Shown in pieces: positions 26,975 through 34,414 of a stretch of 64,000 nucleotides of DNA; positions within the stretch are counted from its first letter, which is position 1, and every line of letters begins with the position of its first letter. Position numbers and translations under genes: made by a program. Origin of the DNA: Pontibacter sp. FD36 (GTDB lineage Bacteria; Bacteroidota; Bacteroidia; Cytophagales; Hymenobacteraceae); contig NZ_JADPMP010000002.1 of the NCBI RefSeq assembly GCF_015686655.1, positions 62,001 to 126,000 of the forward strand, read 5' to 3'. Under the pieces are notes generated by a model. It saw only the letters and a program-made list of their open reading frames with translations. It was not told the origin of the DNA and did no database searches.

Positions 26975-27005
26975 CAAAGATACAGATTCTGAAATTCAGT
27001 TTCAA
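26975..27005 (-). promoter_or_regulatory. Bacteroidota-type promoter of the DUF6660-TonB-CDF operon
   Basis: On the minus strand TTG (27005-27003) stands 20 nt before TATCTTTG (26982-26975), matching the -33 TTG / -7 TAnnTTTG pattern. The spacer holds the perfect 11-bp palindrome CTGAAATTCAG (26989-26999), a likely operator. The start codon is 5 nt further on, so the leader is short. Confidence 0.6.
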
Positions 27006-27184
27006 CGTGTTGCTTCTACTCGTTGGCTTCCACCTAACGGAAGCATCCTGACTCTGAGGGAGCGAACTTCAGGAGTTGGTTCCGTTTTCGATTAAGTTAA
27101 CAAGTAAACATAGTTTGTGCTGATACTTCTGAATCAGCGACATCAAATAAGATACGCAGCTTACAAGAAACGATATCTGTTTAC

Positions 27185-27300
27185 AGTATCTGCGCAATCT
27201 TCTCCTTTCTTCGACCTTTCATCAACGTTTTAAAGCCACTGAGCGAGTTTTATTAGCCTAAGCTTATATTTGTGCCTAAGGTGGTATTAAGCTGCTCCTG
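27185..27300 (-). repeat. 116-bp repeat copy A, decayed fragment of a coding region
   Basis: It aligns without gaps to 30544-30659 with 17 differences (about 85% identity). Read on the minus strand it encodes QEQLNTTLGTNISLG, then two stop codons, then NSLSGFKTLMKGRRKEKIAQIL. Copy B keeps the frame open, so this copy is a degraded remnant. The parent gene is not identified. Confidence 0.75.
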
Positions 27301-27589
27301 GTTCGTGACTCCTGTAACTCATGATTGTAGTTATAAAGTAGTAAGATTACTCGTCCAGTTTCACCAGAACATGGCATAGATTGTTTAACTGACTTCATTT
27401 ACTGACATACTCCATCCATGTATGGGTGAATCATCATCGGGGGTAGCTGTCAAGTAACCATTTGTTTTCCTGCATGTACAATAAGCCACAATGCTACTGT
27501 CCTGCCTCTTGTATAGTATGTCCGTTGGAAGTTCAGCGTAAAAGGGTAGACTGTGAAAAAAGGATTATTGCAGTAACTTTAACTCTCGC

Positions 27590-27966
27590 ATGAACCGCAT
27601 TTTTAGCAACAGCGAACACTTTATGAGTCTTCTAAACAAACTCCACACCCTTATCATTCTGGTAGCGGTGCTGCTTGGGTTGCTGCTTACGCAGATACCT
27701 CTTGTAGAAGCGCATGCAGCCTCTTTCATCATCCCGTTCCTGATGCTTTACGGCTTGTTCTTAGCCATGTCGCTAAGAGGGCTAAAGCAAGGATTCCTGC
27801 ATAAGAGGTTCGTAACCATAAGCCTTCTTATCAACTTCGTCTGGACACCGCTGCTGGCGTGATTGGACCTCTGGTGGAGGTGCCTGCGCTGATACTGCTG
27901 GTTAATGTAGCCTTCTGGTTCAAGCGGAAATTGTATAGCAAGGAGAAGGAACTGACAACTACATAA
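27590..27966 (+). pseudogene. Arsenite permease (ACR3-like) remnant with internal deletion
   Basis: The first 90 codons (27590-27862) encode the N-terminus of an arsenic-resistance permease of the bile acid/ACR3 type (LHTLIILVAVLLGLLL, then SLLINFVWTPLLA), then stop. Directly after, in another frame, comes IGPLVEVPALILLVNVAFWF and a charged tail ending at 27966, which corresponds to the C-terminus of the same family. The roughly 200 central residues are missing, so one internal deletion with frame change explains the structure. Assignment rests on remembered family sequence. Confidence 0.75.
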
Positions 27967-27985
27967 AATTGAAGATTGAATACGA

Positions 27986-28019
27986 AAAAAGAGTTGCCTG
28001 ATACTAAGCAACTCTTTTT
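27986..28019. terminator. Bidirectional terminator
   Basis: AAAAAGAGTTGC (27986-27997) pairs with GCAACTCTTTTT (28008-28019). It sits between the permease remnant and the convergent merA, with T tracts on both strands. Confidence 0.85.
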
Positions 28020-28068
28020 GTTTTTGCATTCATAGCAACTTTGAGAGCAGTTTCTCGCTCATTGGTTA

Positions 28069-29475
28069 TTAACCAGCGCAACAACTCATTTTCTTCACGT
28101 CTTTTGTAAAAGACATGGCTGCCAGCTTTACGCCCTCAGCCAGTGTCAGGTACGGGTGGAGTGCCGAGGCGAGTTCCTTCACCGTTATACCATACCTGAT
28201 GGCAAGGCTCAACTCCATCGTCAGTTCGCTCCCCTCTGGTGCCACTATCCTTGCGCCTATTAACTGGTCGGTCTCGCTGTTGCGAATCAGTTTGATGAAG
28301 CCACGGGTGTCCAATGCCGCAATGCTTCGTGGAACCTCCGACAATGGCATCACGCTTGCCTCATAGGGTACACCTTTTTGCTTAGCCTGTTCTTCGTCCA
28401 TGCCCACGCCAGCAACCTGTGGGTCAGTAAAGACCACCCAAGGCAATACACTATAGTCTACCTTGTGGCTTGCGCCCTGGAAGGCATTGCCCACCGCTGT
28501 CGTACCTTCATAAGCTGCTGTATAGACGAACGGTGGGTGCGTGTTCACGTCTCCGATGGCATAAATATTAGGCACGTTCGTTTCAAGGTACTCATTCACC
28601 ATCACATGTCCTTTCCTACCTGTTTCCACACCTGCTTTATCCAAACCTAAGCTATCGGTGTTTGCTTTCCTTCCAGTAGCAACAACAAGATGGGAGGCTT
28701 CAAGGGTCTGGTTTTGACCGTTTACCTCAACATCAGCTTTGACCATACCGCTTTCCTGCCACACTCGCCTGATGGCAGCACCAGTCCTGATATCCACGCC
28801 TTCGGCACTCAGGTGCCTTGTCAGTTCATCCGTTACGTCTGTTTCCTCCGTTGCCAGCACACGGTCTAACGCCTCGACAACAGTGACCCTTGTGCCTAAG
28901 CGGTTGTAAAGCTGCGCCATTTCTAAGCCGATGTAGCCTCCACCCACGATGAGAAGCGAGTCAGGCTGCTCTTCCATGTCAAAGAGGGTGTCGTTGGTAA
29001 GGTAGGGAGTATCCGAAAGACCATCAATGGGTGGGATGAAAGTGGTGGAGCCTGTGGCAATGGCTATTTTTATTCCTTTATATGATTCACCGTTAACTGT
29101 AACAGTGTTCTTGTCTGCAAACTCCGCATGCCCTTCCAGCACGGTCAGGTTTTTCAGGTCAGCCAGCAGGTCCAGGTACTTACGGCTCTGCATCTCTGAG
29201 ACGAGTGCCTTCTTTTGCTGGATGATACTTTTAAAATTAACCTCGGCACCCTTGGGCTGCACTCCATCAAAAGGGGAGTGCATGGAATGCCGCACGCTCT
29301 CGGCAGCCCTGATAAGGAACTTGGAAGGCACGCAGCCCACGTTTACGCACGTGCCACCCAAAGGCAAGCCACCGTTAACCATAAGCGTGGAGAGTTGCAG
29401 GTCATTGGCTCTGATGGCTGCGGCAAAGGCAGCGGAGCCACCCCCGATGATGATTAAGTCAAACTGTTGTTCCAT
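28069..29475 (-). CDS. merA: Mercuric reductase
   Basis: A 468-aa flavoprotein disulfide reductase. The N-terminal FAD site IIIGGGSAA is followed by the redox pair GTCVNVGC (C43, C48), then the NAD(P)H-binding segment LLIVGGGYIGLEMAQ and the dimerisation domain. The C-terminal tail ends SCCAG with C465-C466, the vicinal cysteine pair that takes Hg(II) to the active site in MerA. It lacks the N-terminal metal-binding domain of many MerA proteins; a separate HMA domain is carried by the MerTP protein upstream. It reduces Hg(II) to Hg(0) with NADPH. It is the last gene of the arsR-merTP-merA operon. Confidence 0.9.
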   Translation of the reverse strand: MEQQFDLIIIGGGSAAFAAAIRANDLQLSTLMVNGGLPLGGTCVNVGCVPSKFLIRAAESVRHSMHSPFDGVQPKGAEVNFKSIIQQKKALVSEMQSRKYLDLLADLKNLTVLEGHAEFADKNTVTVNGESYKGIKIAIATGSTTFIPPIDGLSDTPYLTNDTLFDMEEQPDSLLIVGGGYIGLEMAQLYNRLGTRVTVVEALDRVLATEETDVTDELTRHLSAEGVDIRTGAAIRRVWQESGMVKADVEVNGQNQTLEASHLVVATGRKANTDSLGLDKAGVETGRKGHVMVNEYLETNVPNIYAIGDVNTHPPFVYTAAYEGTTAVGNAFQGASHKVDYSVLPWVVFTDPQVAGVGMDEEQAKQKGVPYEASVMPLSEVPRSIAALDTRGFIKLIRNSETDQLIGARIVAPEGSELTMELSLAIRYGITVKELASALHPYLTLAEGVKLAAMSFTKDVKKMSCCAG

Positions 29476-29477
29476 AG

Positions 29478-30080
29478 CTATCTTTCTTTTTGTTTTGTTA
29501 CCTTGTAAGCAGTTCTCAATACGGCTTCCCTGATGGCTGACACATTGGTTTTGGTGCTGTCGAACTCCACCACGGCATTACCGCTGTCATAGGATGCCTT
29601 CGCATTCACGATGCCGCTCAGCGCATTCACCTCCTGCTCCACGTGCGCCTCGCATCCGCTGCACGTCATGCCGCTGATGCTGAACTCCACGGTTCTGGTG
29701 GTGTTGATGCCTGCTGCTGGTGTCTGCGCTCCCTGCTTCGGGCTTGGGTAGAACACATGGGAGAATGAGGGGAAGGCGAGCATCACGGCTGCGAAGACCG
29801 TGACCAGCAACAGAAAGGGCTTTGACTGGAAGAAGCCTGGCTTATCTGCCTCACAGTCGCAGTCGGTTTGGGAGGGCGTGCGAAGCTTCTGATACCACGC
29901 CACCCCGAGAGTCAGCACTGTCGCCCCTATCAGCACGTATCGGTACGGTTCCAAAAATGAAAACGATGATGCCAGACCGCTCGTGCCAGCAAGCAATGCC
30001 AGCAGGGGGGTGATACAGCACAGGGAGGCTGCGACTGCGCTCAGCACGCCCAATCCGATGAATCTGCTTTCTGTTCTCAT
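29478..30080 (-). CDS. MerTP-type mercuric transport fusion protein
   Basis: A 200-aa protein. Its first membrane helix carries SLCCITPLLALLAGTSG (C21, C22), the MerT mercury-binding pair. A cytosolic DCDC pair (C74, C76) and a further membrane helix follow. The C-terminal HMA domain has GMTCSGC (C140, C143), as in MerP. It would take periplasmic Hg(II) and pass it across the inner membrane to MerA. It overlaps the regulator by 4 nt (ATGA) and ends 2 nt before the merA start. Confidence 0.87.
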   Translation of the reverse strand: MRTESRFIGLGVLSAVAASLCCITPLLALLAGTSGLASSFSFLEPYRYVLIGATVLTLGVAWYQKLRTPSQTDCDCEADKPGFFQSKPFLLLVTVFAAVMLAFPSFSHVFYPSPKQGAQTPAAGINTTRTVEFSISGMTCSGCEAHVEQEVNALSGIVNAKASYDSGNAVVEFDSTKTNVSAIREAVLRTAYKVTKQKER

Positions 30081-30448
30081 GCCAGTTCAAATATTTTGTT
30101 GCCTTCCAGTAGCTTGAAGAATGGTCTGAGCAGTTGCTCGTACTGCGGAGTGAGGGAGTAGAAGATGGTCTTGCCCTCTTTTTTGGGTTTGATGAGGTCT
30201 CGGTCTTTGAGTTTGCGCAGGTGCTGCGAAACGGCAGAGACAGTGATGCCAAGCACATCGCTCAGGTCGCACACGCACAGCCTCTGTTCTTCGTAGAGCA
30301 GAAAGAGAATCTTCATCCTTACGTTGTTGCCAGCCAGTTCAAGTCCTTGTGACAGTTCCTCAAAGGAGCCGCTGAGTTCTGTTACACGTTCTCTGCACCG
30401 CTTTATCTGGCTTTCGTCCGCTTCTTCTCTTATACAGGTGATTTCCAT
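30077..30448 (-). CDS. ArsR/SmtB-family metal-responsive repressor of the mer operon
   Basis: A 123-aa winged-helix protein. The metal box LCVCDL (C58, C60) precedes the recognition helix ITVSAVSQHLRKLKDRDLI and the wing KKEGKTIFYSL. Extra cysteines C5 and C18 could complete a Hg(II) or Cd(II) site. It is first in the operon, replacing the MerR found in classic mer operons. AGCAGTT occurs as two direct copies just upstream (near 30471-30477 and 30499-30505 on the opposite strand), a possible operator. Confidence 0.87.
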   Translation of the reverse strand: MEITCIREEADESQIKRCRERVTELSGSFEELSQGLELAGNNVRMKILFLLYEEQRLCVCDLSDVLGITVSAVSQHLRKLKDRDLIKPKKEGKTIFYSLTPQYEQLLRPFFKLLEGNKIFELA

Positions 30449-30543
30449 TTTATCAGTTTATCATTTAAGCAACTGCTAAAATAACGAAAAACTTTTGAAA
30501 CTGCTACCAAGTATTAAGACTTACATGTTGGTCTTCTTCAGAT

Positions 30544-30659
30544 AGTACCTGCGCAATCTTCTCTTTTCTTCGACCTTTCATCCAGCTTTTAAAGCCATTA
30601 AGCGAGTTTTCTAAGCCCAAACTTATGCTCGTGCCTAATGTCGTATTAAGCTGCTCTTG
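30544..30659 (-). repeat. 116-bp repeat copy B, truncated coding fragment
   Basis: The minus strand reads KAQEQLNTTLGTSISLG then LENSLNGFKSWMKGRRKEKI, continuing AQVLSEEDQHVSLNTW to a stop. The frame is open but has no start, so this is the C-terminal end of an unknown gene. It is 85% identical to 27185-27300. The two copies lie in the same orientation on either side of the ars remnant and mer operon. Confidence 0.72.
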
Positions 30660-30738
30660 GGCTTTAATTTCGTCAATTATCCAAGCTTTCGTAATGACAT
30701 CGACTCCGTGAAGAAGTTGGCAATCAGTACAATAAGTT

Positions 30739-30776
30739 AGTAGCTGGCGTAGATTTGATTATTTACGCCAGCTACT
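30739..30776 (-). terminator. Hairpin at the integrase 3' end
   Basis: A perfect 13-bp stem (30739-30751 with 30764-30776), 10 bp beyond the integrase stop. The T tract after it is weak, so termination strength is uncertain. Confidence 0.6.
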
Positions 30777-30785
30777 CTTTGGAAC

Positions 30786-31880
30786 TTAATCATCCAATGA
30801 TTCTACTGCGCTCCTGAGTTTTCCAGAAGTTGATTTAGCATAAATCTCTGTAGTCTTGATGCTCCTGTGTCCAAGCAGGTTTTTGATATGGACGATATTT
30901 GTGTTGTTATTCAGTAGGTTACACGCAAAGCTGTGGCGTGAATTGTGAAACGTTATATGCTTATTTATACCTGCCTCTTTAATCCAGTTATTGATGATTA
31001 CATTTGACTGGCTGTAGCGTAGCCCTTTGAAAACTTTATCATTAGGTTTACCATTAAACTCATCTTTGATATAGTCCATGGTTTTCTTAGTAATAGGTAT
31101 TGCAACATATTCACCAGTTTTACCCATTCTGATTGAGCATTCATATGCTTCACCATCAATAGAGTAAATGTCTTTGATTCTTAGACTAAGTACATCTCCA
31201 AAACGAAGACCTGTGAAGCAACTAAAGATGAATGCTTTCTTCAACATCGTATGCTTTTCAAATGATGTTGCTTTAAGTTTGTCTATCTCCTGCTTTGATA
31301 AGAAACTCCGTTGAGGTTGTTTATATTTTCCTCTTCCTTTTATATGATGTGCTGGATTTGATGTGATTATCTTATCCTCAATACCAGCGTTAATCACAGC
31401 AGAAAATTTTTCAAAATAAGCTAAAGCAGAATTGTTGCTAAGTCGCTGGTGCTTTCGTGATAATGCTTTATTAAAGAGATAATCATGGTAGCTTTTGACT
31501 AAGTCTACTGTCAAATCACTGAACTTTATTGCCATTGAACCAATGAAATTTTTGAAGTGGTTGTAGGAAGAGATGTATTGCTGTTGACCTACATCCCGTT
31601 TTTGTTCCGCATAAAGTTTAAAGTATTCTGCAAAATCAGAACTTAGTGTTAAGTTCGATTTCGCACCAAATGCGTGTGGGTTGTTGCCTTTGAGAAAATC
31701 ATCAACAAACTTCATAGCTTTTGCCTTGGCTTCATCATTCATCTGTTTAACTTGAGGATTGCTTTCTTCTGGATATAGTTTTCCCAATTTGACATATTCT
31801 CTTTGTTTAAAGCCATAGTAGATATCTGCATAAATGCTTGTGAATTTTTTATTCTTGCGTAGTCTTAATTTTATATTCAT
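30786..31880 (-). CDS. Tyrosine recombinase, integrase of the element
   Basis: A 364-aa integrase of the Bacteroidota type. An arm-binding N-terminus (1-65) and a SAM-like core-binding domain (about 80-180) precede the catalytic domain. Visible active-site residues are R226 (TGLRFGD), H312 and R315 (HNSRHSF), H338 (LLGHRS) and Y347 (TTEIYAK), all intact. It lies about 940 bp from the right att repeat, with two excisionase-type genes between, the usual order in such elements. It should cut and join at the mnmE 3' end. Confidence 0.93.
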   Translation of the reverse strand: MNIKLRLRKNKKFTSIYADIYYGFKQREYVKLGKLYPEESNPQVKQMNDEAKAKAMKFVDDFLKGNNPHAFGAKSNLTLSSDFAEYFKLYAEQKRDVGQQQYISSYNHFKNFIGSMAIKFSDLTVDLVKSYHDYLFNKALSRKHQRLSNNSALAYFEKFSAVINAGIEDKIITSNPAHHIKGRGKYKQPQRSFLSKQEIDKLKATSFEKHTMLKKAFIFSCFTGLRFGDVLSLRIKDIYSIDGEAYECSIRMGKTGEYVAIPITKKTMDYIKDEFNGKPNDKVFKGLRYSQSNVIINNWIKEAGINKHITFHNSRHSFACNLLNNNTNIVHIKNLLGHRSIKTTEIYAKSTSGKLRSAVESLDD

Positions 31881-31892
31881 GGTAAATTATAA

Positions 31893-32228
31893 TTATAGGT
31901 AACTGTTAAATAATTTCTCTGTACTGCTTGTATTTGCTGTGTTAAATCTTTCTGATGTTGTGAGTGCTTCACGTAATTGTTTAGTAGAGTAATAAATTTT
32001 GTTGCCATCTCTTATCTGCTTGTATCGAATGCCTCTTTCACGAAGAGTTTCTTTGCTGATGTCCAATAGGTATGCAGCATCATCCTGAGTAATAATATCT
32101 GTTTCCCAAAGTGTCTTTTTAGTCATGCTTTTCAGATGAAGTAATTGCAATTCATACAGTGCTTGTTGTTGTTTATCTGTGGTATTCTTTTCCATTTTAA
32201 TAGAGTAAAAAATTTCAAAATCCTCCAT
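31893..32228 (-). CDS. Helix-turn-helix protein, excisionase-like
   Basis: A 111-aa protein. The centre (ITQDDAAYLLDISKETLRERG, then YKQIRDGNKIYYSTKQLREAL) is a MerR/Xis-type winged helix of the helix_turn_helix_17 kind found beside Bacteroidota integrases. An internal start at residue 12 is possible. It lies 12 nt upstream of the integrase start and is probably cotranscribed. It likely directs excision or regulates the integrase (inference). Confidence 0.72.
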   Translation of the reverse strand: MEDFEIFYSIKMEKNTTDKQQQALYELQLLHLKSMTKKTLWETDIITQDDAAYLLDISKETLRERGIRYKQIRDGNKIYYSTKQLREALTTSERFNTANTSSTEKLFNSYL

Positions 32229-32252
32229 TATGGAATCGAGAAAAGGAAATGT

Positions 32253-32609
32253 TTAAAATATTTTTAATTTTCTTAAAAGTTCTTCCTTTTGTAATATTAT
32301 TCTATTGTTAAATCTAATTATTGGTAGTTTTTTGCTTGCTATCATCCTGCTTATTGTTCTTGTAGATATCCCGAAAAGGGTGGCAGCCTCCTTTATGGAC
32401 AGGTATGCCTTTTCGTGAAGGTTATTCTCAATTACTTGGAAGGTGGCACCAGTTTCTAATTCAGTCGTTGTAATCTTGTGTTCTTTTAACCTCTGTTTGT
32501 AGGCTCTTTTGGCGCAGTAATCAGAACAGTTTTTAGTAACAGTAGTCTTTGCTATGAACTGTTTCCCGCAGTATTGGCATTTGCGTGTGATTCTGATATT
32601 GCTGCTCAT
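32253..32609 (-). CDS. Zinc-ribbon plus excisionase-type helix-turn-helix protein
   Basis: A 118-aa protein. The N-terminus has four Cys in a zinc-finger layout (C11, C14, C28, C32). The C-terminal part (LSIKEAATLFGISTRTISRMIASKKLPIIRFNNRIIL) is a clear excisionase-type DNA-binding domain. It is the first gene inside the right end of the element, about 210 bp from the att core, and precedes the second HTH gene by 24 nt. Confidence 0.78.
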   Translation of the reverse strand: MSSNIRITRKCQYCGKQFIAKTTVTKNCSDYCAKRAYKQRLKEHKITTTELETGATFQVIENNLHEKAYLSIKEAATLFGISTRTISRMIASKKLPIIRFNNRIILQKEELLRKLKIF

Positions 32610-32701
32610 GTTAATGGACCATGAAGGTCTATGGATGTCAGCAACGGACAGGTGTGGACTGTAGTGGACATAATTTCGCCACTAAGCTGCGTTAAAATGA
32701 A

Positions 32702-32743
32702 AAAGGAAGAATTCGTAACAAAAACGTCACAAATTCTTCCTTT
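32702..32743 (-). terminator. Terminator hairpin at the right end of the element
   Basis: AAAGGAAGAATT (32702-32713) pairs with AATTCTTCCTTT (32732-32743). On the minus strand it is followed by TTCATTTT. It lies downstream of mnmE inside the element, so it may replace the mnmE terminator lost by integration. Confidence 0.65.
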
Positions 32744-32817
32744 AAAACAGGTTGGGAGCCTGTCGAATTCTTCTAAAATCGTGTCATACGCTCTAAAAAA
32801 GCGGTTTTTGAGTCGAC

Positions 32818-34233
32818 CTATTTGCCGATGCAGAATTTCGTGAAAATATTATCCAACAGATCATCCGTTGTGATCTCGCCCGTAATCTGGCCAAGGCTGT
32901 AAAGCGCACGCCGTATATCAGCTGCCACCAGGTCACCGCTCATACCTAAGGCTAGTCCGTTCAGCACATCATCCAAGGCTTGGTAAGTTTTGTTCAAGCT
33001 GTCAACATGGCGTAGGTTGGTCACGATGGTTTGCTGCTGCGTATTCAGTTTGCCCAGGTTTACTTTGTTAACGAGTGCCAGTTTCAGGTCTTCCAGGTGG
33101 GCACCCTCCGCTGCAGAGATTTGCACCAGCCCTTCTATACCTGCAAAAGCAGCCAGTTTTTCGGGTGAGGCCTGATCAATCTTATTCGCGACAGGCAGGA
33201 AAGGTAACTTCTTCGGGTTAAGTATTTCCAGTTCCGATTGCAGTTCTTCAGGCGTCGTGTCAGTGATGTCGAACAGATAAATAATCAGGGAGGACTGGCT
33301 CAGCTTCTGCATGGTGCGCTCCACGCCAATAGCTTCTACTTTGTCTGTCGTTTCGCGCAATCCAGCTGTATCGATAAAGCGGAACGTGACACCGCCGATG
33401 TTAATCTCGTCTTCGATGAAGTCGCGGGTCGTACCCGGCACATCTGAAACAATGGCTTTTTCTTCGTTGAGCAGTTTGTTGAGCAGGGTGGACTTGCCCG
33501 CATTTGGCTTACCCACGATTACAGTCGGGACTCCATTTTTGATCACATTGCCCAATTCAAATGACTTGAGCAACTCACGAATGATCTGCTGTATGTTCAG
33601 GATCAGGGTGCGCAACTGGTCACGATCAGCAAATTCCACGTCTTCCTCGCCAAAGTCAAGCTCTAACTCGATCATGGAGGCAAAGTGCACTAGTTCGGCC
33701 CGCAGTCGCTTGATCTCCTGCGAAAAACCACCGCGCATCTGCTTCATGGCCACTTCATGCGAAAGAGCGGAGTCCGAAGCGATCAGGTCGGCCACGGCCT
33801 CGGCCTGGGCCAGGTCAAATTGTCCGTTGAGGAAAGCGCGTTTTGTAAACTCCCCGGCATTGGCCAGGCGAGCCCCTTTTTTCAGGAGCAGCTGCATAAT
33901 CTGCTGCACGATGAAGTCGGAGCCGTGGCAGGAAATCTCCACCACATTCTCTTTGGTGTAGGAGTGAGGGGCCACAAACAGCGAAACGAGTACTTCATCA
34001 ACGATTTTTTCGCCATCGCGGAGGGTTCCAAAATGGATGGTATGGCTGGCTTGTCTAGTGAGATCTTTTCCTTTGAAAACTGAATTGGTGATGGTAATGG
34101 CCTCCGGGCCTGAAAGGCGGATCACTGCGATGGCGCCTGTTCCGGACGCTGTAGCTACCGCTGTAATGGTATCGGTATGTATGAGCTGATTGGTCAAGGT
34201 ATAGCTGCTTGTTATAACCGTAAAATTACGCAT
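32818..34233 (-). CDS. mnmE: tRNA modification GTPase MnmE
   Basis: Up to 471 aa. Residues from about 20 (DTITAVATASGTGAIAVIRLSG) form the tetrahydrofolate-binding N-terminal domain. The G domain shows GKPNAGKST (G1), DVPGTTRDF (G2), DTAG (G3) and NKID (G4). The C-terminus FCIGK contains the conserved Cys. With MnmG it makes the cmnm5 modification at the wobble uridine of certain tRNAs. The annotated ATG may be early; a TTG at codon 13 is an alternative nearer the usual N-terminus. The element sits directly after its last codons without altering the protein. Confidence 0.95.
   Translation of the reverse strand: MRNFTVITSSYTLTNQLIHTDTITAVATASGTGAIAVIRLSGPEAITITNSVFKGKDLTRQASHTIHFGTLRDGEKIVDEVLVSLFVAPHSYTKENVVEISCHGSDFIVQQIMQLLLKKGARLANAGEFTKRAFLNGQFDLAQAEAVADLIASDSALSHEVAMKQMRGGFSQEIKRLRAELVHFASMIELELDFGEEDVEFADRDQLRTLILNIQQIIRELLKSFELGNVIKNGVPTVIVGKPNAGKSTLLNKLLNEEKAIVSDVPGTTRDFIEDEINIGGVTFRFIDTAGLRETTDKVEAIGVERTMQKLSQSSLIIYLFDITDTTPEELQSELEILNPKKLPFLPVANKIDQASPEKLAAFAGIEGLVQISAAEGAHLEDLKLALVNKVNLGKLNTQQQTIVTNLRHVDSLNKTYQALDDVLNGLALGMSGDLVAADIRRALYSLGQITGEITTDDLLDNIFTKFCIGK
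32822..32835. other. Right attachment-site repeat within mnmE
   Basis: TTGCCGATGCAGAA, identical to 7070-7083. On the minus strand it covers the codons for FCIGK, the conserved MnmE C-terminus, which remains intact after integration. Confidence 0.85.
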
Positions 34234-34414
34234 TTATCAGGAATGAAGCGTGATATCTGAAGAGCTGTCTGACTTGCTCTATGGATTTCCTTAGGCTTCA
34301 CTGATTCTAAGCTCGGTTAAATCAGGCTCAAAATCGACTCTCATGCTGTAATGCTGCGTATTTGAAATAGGGAGATTCTACCCCCGCATGAAACGTGGGT
34401 TCCACCTTCAGAAT

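Larger units (their letters stand above)
26971..27589. other. Intergenic region with promoter and a decayed repeat copy
   Basis: The left end holds the promoter at 26975-27005. The middle (27185-27300) is one of two 116-bp direct repeats, listed separately. The remainder has no coding frame I can support. It leads into the broken arsenite-permease gene. Confidence 0.6.
30449..30785. other. Intergenic region between mer operon and integrase
   Basis: It holds the mer promoter region with the AGCAGTT repeats, the 116-bp repeat copy B at 30544-30659 and the integrase terminator at 30739-30776. On the minus strand an open stretch around copy B begins near the integrase terminator and ends at a TAG near 30508, without a clear start codon. 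Confidence 0.6.
7070..32835. mobile_element. Integrated element of about 25.8 kb at the mnmE 3' end
   Basis: The same 14 bases, TTGCCGATGCAGAA, stand at 7070-7083 and 32822-32835. On the minus strand the right copy encodes the FCIGK C-terminus of MnmE (TTCTGCATCGGCAA). Next to the right copy lie two excisionase-type proteins and a tyrosine recombinase, the standard layout of a site-specific integrated element. The interior has lower GC in many stretches, many unrecognised genes, a restriction system and metal resistance, and it almost lacks the AGGTATA motif that fills the flanking chromosome. Replication-type genes are present (DUF3987 protein, family A polymerase-like protein). No capsid or conjugation genes were recognised, so transfer would need help or a relaxase not visible here. 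Confidence 0.88.

Noticed and set aside
7070..32835. Classification as a prophage
   Set aside because: No terminase, portal, capsid, tail or lysis gene was recognised; the gene set is replication, defence, metal resistance and integration.
7070..32835. Classification as a conjugative element
   Set aside because: No Tra genes, coupling protein or relaxase could be recognised, although a divergent mobilisation gene among the unknowns cannot be excluded.
32631..32843. A 70-codon plus-strand frame across the mnmE-element junction
   Set aside because: It overlaps the terminator hairpin and the att core and has no protein-like pattern.
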